64,000 bases of DNA from Cyclospora cayetanensis. Taxonomy: Eukaryota > Apicomplexa > Conoidasida > Eucoccidiorida > Eimeriidae. The translations under genes and the position numbers were made by a program. The stretch spans positions 186,001 through 250,000 of the forward strand of contig NW_020312281.1 in the NCBI RefSeq assembly GCF_002999335.1. Direction: 5' to 3'. Positions 11,231 through 20,994 of the stretch are shown piece after piece. Each line of letters begins with the position of its first letter. Position 1 is the stretch's first letter. The notes beneath the pieces are model-generated. The model had not been told where the DNA came from and did not search any database. It was given only the letters and a program-made list of their open reading frames with translations.

Positions 11231-12941
11231 TACGCATATACACACAAATACATACACACACATATACACACATACATACACAAGGGCAGAAAAGGCCAGA
11301 ATGGGCAAGAAGAGAGTGACTCTGAGGGGTCAGCGGAAGGTAGAGCAGGAACAAGGAAGCTGGCTGAAGCGTAGGTTGTCTCAGACTTGGTGGGATACGA
11401 GACCCTTGAAGAACGCGAAAAGCTAAGGCTTTGCCGAAAGGCAAGACAGCGCGCACGGCAGCCATAGCTAAGGGCCTGCACGCCTGCGGGAACGAAATCG
11501 ACGGACCCTTTGTGAGCTTTCGGCCCCAATATTTGTCTCGGTAACATAGCGTATCGGTCTTCTTATTGTAATACTGCAGACCACACGCACCGACACACGC
11601 CTAGCGAGCCAAGTTGCAGGGGGGAGAAGGGGCGGAAGAAGGCGGTTTGCGTGTGGCAAGAACCGAGGGCCCACAGAAGCGACAAGGAGGCCTCTGCCTC
11701 AAGACGCAAGGAGGCATCGGTGGCTTGCGGCATCGAGAAAACATACATATACATATATACATATATATATATAGATCTGTGAGGGCAGCACGCAGGGCCT
11801 CGTTTTTCGCTTGCTGCACGAGCTAAACTATTCATGGGGGTTCTCGAGGGACTGTAAGGGGCCCTTTAAGGGCCGAAATTCTAAGCCCCCTAAACCAGGG
11901 AGCCGCCACTCCACCCCAACTCCAGAAGCCGTATCAGCGCAGACGGAGGCCCTTTCGTGAAGCGACCGACTACGCCAACCTTCCCCTCTGTGGCTGGCCA
12001 CCCCCCACCCCCCCACCGCACTATGCTCCTCTCTACAAAGAAGACACCTCCGCTTCCAACCAGTCATGAGACACTGTGGGAAGCTTCCCGGAAGCCTGCA
12101 TTACCTGGCAGCCGCAAAGTCTAAATCCAAGGGCGTGACTGGTTGTCTGCAAGCTCTTGAGGCGCTGTCGCTGTTCCTTCGCAGCATCCGCCCCCAAAGT
12201 CCGCTGCCGCGTGCCCATCTTGATATCCAGCACACAAGGCTTCCTAAATCCAAAAACCAAATCCTCCAAGACGATGTGCTTCCGCACGCTGTAGCTGTTG
12301 CTTCCGCTGCTCCGACTCGGCTTCGCAGCCGTGCTGCTCGCCGAGCCGCTCATGGCGGCGGAAGGAGGGTCCAAATGGCCCACTGGCGCGAGGCCCTCGG
12401 CAACGGGGGAGGCCCCTTGAGGGGCCTGACTCGACGGGCTGAGGGGCCCCCCCCCATAGCTGACAGCAACAGGGGTCCCTCCACTGAAGTTCGTGCTGCC
12501 GGTCCTTCGACCGTCAGGCGATACCCTGCAGCTAGTCTTGCTGCAACTGTTGCTGTTGCTCTCCGAAGAGCACCCGCTGCCGTTGTCTCTGCATACCGCA
12601 GCTGCATCCAATGCGGGAGAAGCATGCGTGGCACCCTTCGCGCCCTGCAAGTCGCCTTGCTGCTGCTGCTGCTGCTGCTGCAGAAAACAATCCCTCCTTT
12701 TCTGCTCCCATTCCTGCATAGGGGCGTGCAAGACGATCTCAGTGACTCCATAGTACTTGGGTACAAACTGCTTCAGAATATGAAGGGGCCCCGCCTCCGC
12801 GTTGGGGGCCCCCAAAGAGGCAAGCTTATCATAAAAACGGAATTCATTTTCGTTCAGGGGCTTGCAGACCTTTGAAGAATCCTTTGGCTTCAGCAGACGG
12901 CAGTGGCCGCCCACCTGATGCCTATAAGCCTCCACGTACAT
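6680..12941 (-). CDS. Inositol hexakisphosphate kinase-like protein with very long low-complexity C-terminus, 5 exons
   Basis: Exons in coding order: 12941-12105, 11573-11507, 11145-11044, 10588-10448, 10074-6680. The 4542 nt close in frame at 1513 residues. The family (IPMK/IP6K) phosphorylates inositol phosphates with ATP, and IP6K makes inositol pyrophosphates. Family motifs in order: YRHQVGGH near residue 6; the PxxxDxKxG signature as PCVLDIKMG at about 235-243; LGFRLCGCQ; YRDKYWGRKL; SSSLLWVYDG at about 347; MIDFANT near 372; and DEEYLFGLRNLI after 387. A Q-run and Ser-rich insert separate the N-lobe blocks. The kinase core ends near residue 410. The last exon then stays open for about 1,100 more codons rich in Ala, Ser, Gln, Pro and Arg, ending in a Gln/Arg-rich region. 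The ATG at 12941 is the first before the HQVGGH block; an upstream exon is not excluded. IP6K versus IPMK specificity is inferred. Confidence 0.85.
6940..7065 (-). repeat. CAG-type triplet cluster coding a Gln-rich tract
   Basis: Clustered CAG/CAA codons read on the minus strand give the Gln-rich segment (for example QQLQQQQRMQQ) near the C-terminus of the inositol kinase extension. The run is interrupted by Leu, Met and Arg codons. Such homopolymeric amino-acid runs are known from eimeriid genomes. Confidence 0.7.
10110..10150. repeat. CA/TG microsatellite next to a 3' splice site
   Basis: An imperfect (CA)n tract lies in the last intron of the inositol kinase gene. On the coding (minus) strand it is (TG)n and ends about 35 nt before the acceptor that opens the final exon at 10074. 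Confidence 0.7.
11153..11281. repeat. Long CA/TG microsatellite directly upstream of an acceptor
   Basis: About 130 nt of CACA with ATAC interruptions. On the coding strand of the inositol kinase gene it is a (TG)n tract that runs to within a few nt of the acceptor TTGCTCTAG before the exon starting at 11145. Confidence 0.85.
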
Positions 12942-14126
12942 TCCCGCCGTTGCCTCTGCTGCTGCTGCAGCGCTGACTCCACTAGCTCCTTGAGCAGCAG
13001 CAACAGCAGCCACCAGGCAGACAACACGGGGCCTCCGCCCGCCCCTGCCGCCTCAGGGGGGCCCCTGGCATTCGGCATTCCCTCCTTCCCGGCTGGCCAC
13101 AACCTCAGCCAATGACAGCAACTCACATCTGCGGCAATATATGCTTCCCAGTTTCTTTCGTGTCGTCGCCAGGCGGGTGTCTGGGTAGCGCGCAACGTCT
13201 GAACTGTGGATTCAGACGCTCTCCTAGCGAGTTAACACGGTCACTTATATCCCGCGAAACTAATAATAAAGTCACAGCACGTACAGAGCTGCCTCGAAAT
13301 CGGAGGCTCATTAAGCCTCCCTCACTTGCCAAGGTGCACGATGCCGAGGGGGCGCAGGCGGCTGACTGCAGGGGCCTCTCCAATTTTGTGATCTGTGGCA
13401 ATTTAGCGAAGCTTTAGCAGTATCCTCAAGCAAAAGAAGCAGGAAAGGGAGCACCTCTCCGTCCATAAAGCAACCCCGTGTCTGCGTACTCCGAGTGACG
13501 AGCCGACAGAGCGAGGCAAGACGAACAGTGAAGAGACTGCGAGACCTTGCACGCAGGACTAGGGATCCGGGGGTCTCTGAGAAAGGCAGCTGGGACACCC
13601 TGACACAAAATTTGGGTGAAGGAACGCGCTGAAACTTGGGCGGGCGAGAGAACGCTGCTTGGGGTGAACGGGCAGGCAAATGAACGCTACAACTACATCA
13701 CACCACGCATTGCGGCAACCTGTTATCGTTGCTTTGGTTCCGTGGCTATGTGTGGAATTAATGCAAATATTAACCGAGAAGAAACACTATGCATATATAC
13801 GTCTGATGCGTGGTCAGAGCAAAACCGGCGCGGTAGTATCTGGGGTGTATCTGCAGCTGAGAAAGCGGGCACGAGGTGGCGCACTCAACGTCCGTCATCT
13901 CTAGCCGCGGCGCCTGCCGTTTTTGCAATTCTTCTCATTTATCAAAGTAGTTTAACTGCTTTCTCTGCGGTATTGTAGCAGAGCTTACCCCTGTAATTCT
14001 CTTCTTCTTTCTGTTTCGCAGCCCAGCCCCTGGAAGGGTGTCGGCGGCTCCAACGAGGCCGGACTCAGGGAGATCCCATGAATAAAGAAGAGTTTCAGTA
14101 GGAATATCGACCCATGGGACCACACA
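12942..14126. other. Divergent intergenic region between inositol kinase and DRC9 genes
   Basis: The two flanking genes start away from each other, so both promoters should lie here. A plus-strand frame opens with ATG at 13680 and runs 74 codons without a recognised motif; it could be 5' UTR or an unrecognised upstream exon. On the minus strand the kinase frame stays open upstream of its ATG as far as about 13,052, through a CAG/GCN-rich stretch. No TATA-like or other specific element is claimed. Confidence 0.4.
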
Positions 14127-16707
14127 ATGGGGGAACTGGCCAAAGGCACAACACAGCTAACCCCTGTGGAGAGCCTCAGGGCTTGTGTGCTGATAGAGGA
14201 GGCCCTCAAAAGGCTGGTCTTCCTGGGCAAGCTCATTAGGGAGCAAAAGACGGAAAAACGCAGCCATCTCACGGCTGCAATGGGTGATGACGTAATCAGG
14301 CTTATTGGCGAACAGCAGGATCTTGAGAAAATGTGTGTATAAGCCACGGGTTAAGCCAGACACAGACAGCCAGCAGTCACGCGGATATACATTACTCCTT
14401 CCCCCCTATTTCTCCTTACTTTCCTCTCGCTATGGCACTTGCCTCTCTCTTTTCTAATCTAAGCAGTCGTGTAAGGGGCTGGTCCTACTTCACATCTCCT
14501 CTCAAAAATGTAGCAGATGTCTCGCCTACCCGCAATGCACAGAGCACTGCACGCCATCTAGCCGGCCATCCACACAGTCTTTAGCCCAAGCCCCCTTGTC
14601 GTTTGAGTCTCTCTTACCAGGTCGGAGGGAGTCTGTGGGTCCTAAATGCACCTTTCAGGCCGAGAAGCTCCTAAGGGGCATTCCCTGGGCAGTGGCTGCT
14701 GCAGAGCTGCAATGCGAATAGGAAAAAACCAAGGGCCTTGAGATTGCAGCCTTTTAGTTAGTAGCACGTAGAAACATTGCTTAGCAGGGGGAAAAGGAGG
14801 CTTTCCTGCACCTAAGGGGTCGCCTCGTAGTGCTTTCCAACGCATGCACCTCTCACGCTCGGGCCCCCAAGACGCACGCGCGTAGTGGCAAACTCGCTGT
14901 GTACTCAAGCAATCCCCTCTCAGACAAGGCTACAGACGTTGTCTGGGGTGCTCAGGCATCAGCTACTGGTAAAAGACAAAGAGGAACTACATGGATTGCA
15001 AGACAGAGAGACACTCCGTGCGACTGAGAGGCAGTTACAGGAGGCTTCAGCTAAGCTCAAAGAGGCCAACAGGGACCTCTGCAGGAACCTTAGGCAAACT
15101 CCAGATATTCACGTAAGGAGGGAGCGGGAAGCACCAGGTCGCAGTAACGGGACCTGCTGCTGGTCTAATGATATGGGTCATGCAAAAAATAACTTCTCCC
15201 GCTGTACGGTAGCACTTTAAACAGTGCGAAAACCGACTTCACGTGTGCAGAACTTGCTGCTCTGGTGATTACTTGGGGTGTTTGGGCAGGCCAACATGTT
15301 AAAATTGAATCATGAGAGGCAACGGGCTGAAGATTGGCTTACGGAGACCCTGCACGAACTGAAGGCCTCTAACACTTTTAAATGCCTCACTGACAACGTG
15401 GCTCAGGAGAAGCATGCACAAGAGAGGCTCGCTGAAGTGTGTGCGCTGTTAGTTTTCTGGCGTTTACATAAAAATGAATTTTAGGGCGTGGGATGTGCCT
15501 CTCGCCGTTTTCATTTCACCTGCCAAACGAATTTCATCTGTCGGTCATTTTTCATGAAATTTTTGCGCCCGTTTTTCTATGAAGCTGTCAGTATTCTTTC
15601 AACAGACTTGCCTCTTTTTTGCTGACTGCTAGCATGCTTGTTATGTGGGGTTTGTGGCTGGAGGCCCGTCGGAGGAACCGTGAGATGTCGCAGGCGGTCC
15701 GTCTGCTGGAATGTGAACTGAGAAAGGAAGAGGCTGAGTTTGCAGAGAGCCGCCGTGCGACCAGCATAGAAGTGGCAGCTTTAAAGCAAGAGTTGCAGCG
15801 GCTAAAGTCTAAAGCTGGCGTAAAGCTGGCTTTTACGGAGGCAGCAATGGTGGCCCAGCTTGAGGGCAAGCAATGGCAACTTGTGCAAGAAGAGAAGAGG
15901 CTAGGAAAGGAATTAGAAATGCTGCAAAAAGAGGCTGACGAAGAAGCATTTCTTCAAAGAGCGAATGCTGATTTTAGGAACAAGCTCATTAGACAGGCAA
16001 ATTTTTCGCATACTTCCCGATAGCCCACAAAGTCTCCCTAAATGGGTTAACATAGCACCTTGGGAGACAGGAAACAGAGCTGGCCAGTATAGCTCCTAGC
16101 TTCTAATGCGGTTCCACTAAGTTTCCCCTTTCATTTGGAAGAAAGCCTGAAGAAGTAGCGGGAAATAGACTCATTTCCTAGTGGTGGGATGCCATGCTCT
16201 CGTGCTGCCATTTCCACTCAGCAGTTTGTCATCATCCGTACGCCGAAGGAAAGGCGTTATTGGCTGATTCTCTAGGATGTTACCTGTGAACCTCCATGAC
16301 TATCATAGACCCCTGCAATATCTGTGTCTCTGTGCATATAGAAACTCGGTCTATGTGTATCTTTCTTCCACGCACCCAACCATGGGTGCCATCCTTGCGT
16401 CCGCTCCTTAGATCCTGGGTGTGTGCTCACTGCAGCTACAGAACGAGAAGGAGGCTTACCAATTGCTCCACGACAAAATGAATGCTGAAAAGCAGCAAGA
16501 GCTCACCACCCTCCTCGAGCGACGCAAGTCCTTGAGCAGAGCTCTCAGCGCGGCACAGTCTAGAATGGTATCTCCTAGCTAAACAAAGGAGGGGTGGTAG
16601 ACAGAGGGAGCCCCGCTCCGTGAAGCACCGATGAAGGGGGGGCATAGACACACACACACATACACACACACACACACACAGCGGAAGTGAGAGAGAGAAA
16701 GAGAGAA

Positions 16708-16743
<36 letters not shown>

Positions 16744-17310
16744 GCAAAGGCCTTTTCAAGTATTCTGCTCTACAATCCTTGTGCAGAATTGTGGGGAAGA
16801 ACAGAGCTCTCCCCGCACACCCTTTCGCTACTCACACACGCGAACACACAGCGCAGGGGGTTATGGGAAACGCCAACTGGCTGGTTGTACACTTCAGGAA
16901 AGAGCCAGGTCGAGTGGGATTTCGAATCACTGCAAGCTTTTGCTTGTGTTGGCACTCCTCACGCCAGAAGCTTTGTTCCCCGGCGTTTTGATTTGCTTGC
17001 GCTTTGAGGGACCTCCTGACGAGGTTCTTTGCCCATTCATCCACTTTGCTTTTCTCTCTTTGCTGCTGCCGGCTCGTCCTAGGAGGAAGAAGAGAGACAG
17101 TGCAGAGAGGCGGCGGCTCAAGAACAGAAGGAGGCGTGGATCTGTCTACAAAGGGAGCGCCAAAAGGATCAGAAAGAAGAAGCAGCGCTTCTGCTGCAAC
17201 ATTGCGCCCGGGCATTCCTTAAAAGGGTCAAAGACGCAGAGGCAAAGGCTAAAGCAGCTAAGAAAAAACCCCGGGAAAGGAAGAAGCAGCACAATAATGA
17301 ACAATCGTGA
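14127..17310 (+). CDS. DRC9: Dynein regulatory complex subunit 9 (IQCG-like), 6 exons
   Basis: Exons: 14127-14336, 14924-15112, 15290-15436, 15664-15996, 16436-16567, 17083-17310. All junctions are phase 0. The 1239 nt give 412 residues, near the 443 of human IQCG. The protein is almost all coiled coil. Blocks recalling DRC9 are the N-terminal LRACVLIEEALKRLVFLGKL, the central WLTETLHELKASNTFKCL, a later Glu/Lys/Arg coiled coil, and a C-terminal degenerate IQ motif (LLLQHCARAFLKR) followed by a Lys/Arg tail. In other organisms DRC9 sits in the nexin-dynein regulatory complex of motile axonemes, so a role in the male gamete flagellum is inferred. The fourth intron appears to start with GC (CAG|GCAAAT). 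The family call rests on remembered motif similarity and overall architecture. Confidence 0.75.
16648..16743. repeat. CA then GA microsatellite in DRC9 intron 5
   Basis: About 30 nt of (CA)n followed by about 55 nt of (GA)n with AAAG interruptions, inside the last intron of the DRC9 gene. Confidence 0.85.
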
Positions 17311-17567
17311 ACCTGCAGGGGGAAGCAAATAATAGGGCAGCGGCCGAGAGCCCGAAAGCCTAAAGGTCGAGCAGCTCACAATCAAGCAGTCAAGGTAAAC
17401 GTTAGAGTATTCAACCGGTTTTTCCTTTGTTAAGGTGATTGCAGAGCTTGGCGAAGAAGAGGTAGGCAGGACGATGTAAAAGTGGATCAGCCAGAAGCTG
17501 CTGAAGAAGAAAACGAAGCTTAGCCATTGTCGTTCCTTTTGGCGGAGGGGGAAGGCAGCTCTTTGAT

Positions 17568-17919
17568 TCACCATTTTTTCTCTTCACTGCTTTGTCTGTA
17601 GCATTTCCTCAGCCACGGTTGCTACCCCAGTGTACCTGCGCCGACGTCTGTTCACGCGCTGCTGGGGTTTTTCTTTGCTTATGCAAGGCTGCGTGCCTCC
17701 GGGATGAGTAACTTTACCTACCTGCCTCTTCTTTCTTATTGCTTGTGAAAGCACCTTCTCTCCTGCATTGTATTTATGATGTCGCCGCCTTTCCGCGGTG
17801 CCCTTCCGGCTAACGTCCTGAAAAAGCAAAAGCTCCTACCCTTCCCTGTAGCAATTAGCCACGGCTAGCCGATCTGCAGCGAGCAAAGCTACACTTACGT
17901 GTCCTCCTACACGTCTCAT
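17568..17919 (-). CDS. Candidate very small basic protein, 4 exons
   Basis: Minus-strand chain: 17919-17899, 17817-17722, 17661-17636, 17595-17568. It uses donors CAC|GTAAGT, CAG|GTAGGT and CAG|GTACAC and clear acceptors, and closes in frame at 56 residues from the ATG in MRRVGGH to a TGA. The product is extremely basic, with RKGTAERRRHHKY, QAIRKKRQ and a run of five Arg. It has no signal peptide, membrane segment or recognised domain. Such composition is common in ribosomal, mitochondrial-ribosomal or RNA-binding peptides, but no assignment is made. The gene is convergent with DRC9, whose stop lies about 260 nt away. The first two exons are the best supported; the last two are short and could be chosen differently. 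Confidence 0.45.
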
Positions 17920-19869
17920 TGGCAACTAATGGGAGTGCGCCTAGTCGCCAGGGCGCTACGTGCCGCTACACGCTTATGTTGAAAGCGCTCATTAGAGTAC
18001 AGCAACTTTCCAGCACCCCGGCTGATCTCTTTTCCAACATGTAGGAACCCTGTGGGAACAAGATTGGGAAAAAGGTCGTTGGAAGAGACTCGATCAAATG
18101 TTGGCATGATTGGCTGGCTAGAGATCTCCATATGCGGGAAATCAAAAGGGTTGCGCGAAACTGGTTTGCCGATTATGCGACGTGGCAGATATGTCCGGCC
18201 TTTTTCTTCCGCGGGCTGAGCTACAATTTTGCATGATCTACTACGCAAGTATTATCTAGCTAAGAATTGGGGGAATATAGGCCGATTGGTCTTGCGAGTT
18301 CGTGTAACCTATTTCTTGCCGAGTAGCGCTACCTCGATACAATGAGGTATATTTCTGTGTGGGCGTGTAAGCAAGATTCCATGTGCGGCTAGCTATGTAT
18401 GCTAGGAGTGCTCAGAAGGTGGCGCTACGCGCACCCTAGTTGCACTCTCATCTCGTGCCGGAACCCTGAAGGTTTGAGGCAAAGAGGCGGATGCTTCTTG
18501 AAGGGCAGGCAGTAATTTTGTATGAAAAGAGGCAGGCAGTTTTAGCGCTAAAACTGTCTCCCTGTGAGAACCTTATACTCCATCCCTTATTGTACCGCCC
18601 CTTGAAGGTTTCATGAAGAGGCGCCAAGACTTCACCACCCAAGGATGCGCATCTATCGAGGATTTTTTAAGATACTGGCTCGAGATTTTGAATTACATGG
18701 GGCAGGCAAAATGGATGCTCAGGCCACATTCCCATTTCTTTCTGTCCCGGCTTGCTGGGAAGTTCAAACGACCGTGGCTGTGGGGTATAAGTATTCTGCC
18801 CACGCCTTTTAAATGCAATATGGGTCTCGAGTGTGTTTAAATTTCAGGTAAGTGACAGAGTGTCTTACTACTGGTGACACCTGGCGAAACGCAATTGCCT
18901 TCCACCACGTCGCTTGCGGTTGCATTTAACCAGGGAGGCCTAGGGAGAAAGGCAAGCCTAGCTTCTTAGGTCATCGACCCTTAGCTCTAGGCCACAAAGA
19001 GCTAATGCTTTGTCATGAACCGCGTAGCCGCTCGAAAAATGACGTATGCCAGTGACGACGATATACAAGACCGGCGGGTAAAAATCCCCTGCAGCTTGAA
19101 GACCCTCTCCTGTATGGCATTCACCAAAACAACAAAGACAAGACACACTCAAGAAACGAATACGGCGAAACACTATCTGAATTTTTTTCTTTTGAACAAG
19201 AGGCGAGGCTGCGTTAGAAACGGTTTCAAGGCAGGTGGTCGGCCCACGGACTGGAGCCAACTGGCAATTTGGGGGCCCCCAGCAGGAAGAGAAACCTTTA
19301 CTAATTTAGCACTAATTTTGGCAATGTTCCACTATTTCTGGCTATTTCTTGACTGTTTGCCGTGTATTTTCTTGTGTGCAAAAGAAGGGTCGAATGCAGA
19401 AATCCCTGAGCGCACCCAACCCTAGCAGGCACACACTTGCCGGTTCACGCCACACGAGGCCATCTAAAACTTTACACCCTAGACACTACGCCCACGTGCT
19501 ACAGAAATAAATCTACATTTATAATTCATCGCTCGGCTAGCGGCCTCTTAAATTCTAGCCTCCTGTGCCCCCAATAGCTACAAGGGCATCCTCCTTTCCA
19601 GGGGCCCCTACCGGACTCTTCGAGACACACGACTCTATACCAAACGGACAGCTCAAGCAGCGCGCGGCCAGCAGCAGAAGGAGCAGCAGCGCTGGGAAAG
19701 CTGCCAAGAGCAGTGTACATACAGCCAGCGGCCGGGCGAACAACACAGGAGAGGCATCAGCAGCAACGCAATAGACCATTAGGATGACAGACACGGAGTC
19801 TTGAGAGTCCTTTGAGGCGCGTCGTGTGTGCCTCTTGATCGGCAGGGGCCCCCCTACTTGCACACGTCA
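17920..19869. other. Divergent spacer, possible upstream exons of the PP2A subunit gene
   Basis: No conserved segment was recognised from 17,920 to 19,560. A plus-strand frame at 19565-19774 (Ser/Ala/Arg-rich) and the open frame just before 19870 could be 5' exons of the following gene; an acceptor-like CGGCAG lies at about 19,849. The other short frames are not supported. Confidence 0.35.
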
Positions 19870-20948
19870 ATGCGCGAGTTCCTTGACGTCGAGTCTTCAG
19901 GTGGCCTTTATTTAGGGCCCCCCGCCGCTGCTGTCACTGCTGCGGCCAAGATGGAGAAACCAAAGGAGGCGTTTCTCGAGACTGCTGGAAGCACCGAGAG
20001 CTCCTCAAGATGCACCGACTCTTCTTCAGCGAACAATGGCCTCCCCTCTTTGCCCTTGGGCGGCAAAGAGGGCCCCCTCTCTCCAGGAGGTTCTTCTCCC
20101 GGATTTTCAGATCTTTGGGAGGCCTGGAAAGAAACTGCATGCTGTCTTCATAGGTTAAGTCGTGTGGCTGCATATCCCTCTGCTGCTGAGATCCTTGGGG
20201 CTGCATTCAGCCTGCCAGCAGGCGCTGTGCCTCTTGTGCTGCCGCCTCATTTTGCCGTGGCGGATCACTCTGAATACCCTAAAGCCAAGGCAGTGCTTTC
20301 TTATCGAGATTTCAAAAAGGCGAGTTAAGCTGAGAGTCTTTCGAACACGCTTTCATATGGGCCTGATGGCTCTTAGAACGTTGAACCTGCGTCTTGCATC
20401 AGAGCCGGCGGGGTCGTTTGTGGAGACTTGAGCACAGGATAATTCGCTGACTGCGAATGCGGCATTTTCTCTGACCTCTTGCTGCAGGCAGGGGCTCAGT
20501 GCCCGGCAGCTTTCTCGCGCTGCTTTGCGCCAAGCGTCTTTTGTGAATTTCTAAGAGATGCGCATGGAGACGTTTCGACACAAACCGTCTCCAAGACGCT
20601 CCTTAACTCCAGTAAGGGCCTCCCCACCGCTAACAAGGTCCTTTAGCGCTCGACAGACACGGCCAAGCAAAGCGACCCCTAGCTCTCTGCCTAGCACAAC
20701 AAATCAGCGCAGTACTGATGAAAGCAATAGGGCCAGCCTAGCCTTTCGGGATGCGCGTTTCGTGCGCTTTAGTCTTTAATGCCCATCTCAAGGAGAAAGT
20801 TCAACCCTACTTGAACGACAAAGGCGAGCTCTCCATGGAGGTAAGTCTCAAGCCCCTATCCTGTCCTTCTTTTGAACTTTCCGGGATGTGATTTGCGCTG
20901 CTGCCCTTGCGGCTAGCGGCTCTCTTCGTACGCTGTTCTCTCTCTCTG

Positions 20949-20994
<46 letters not shown>

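Noticed and set aside
11018..11547. Minus-strand frames of repeated Val-Cys or Tyr-Val-Cys through the TG tract
   Set aside because: They are translations of the microsatellite; only the short exons at both sides (11507-11573 and 11044-11145) carry kinase motifs.
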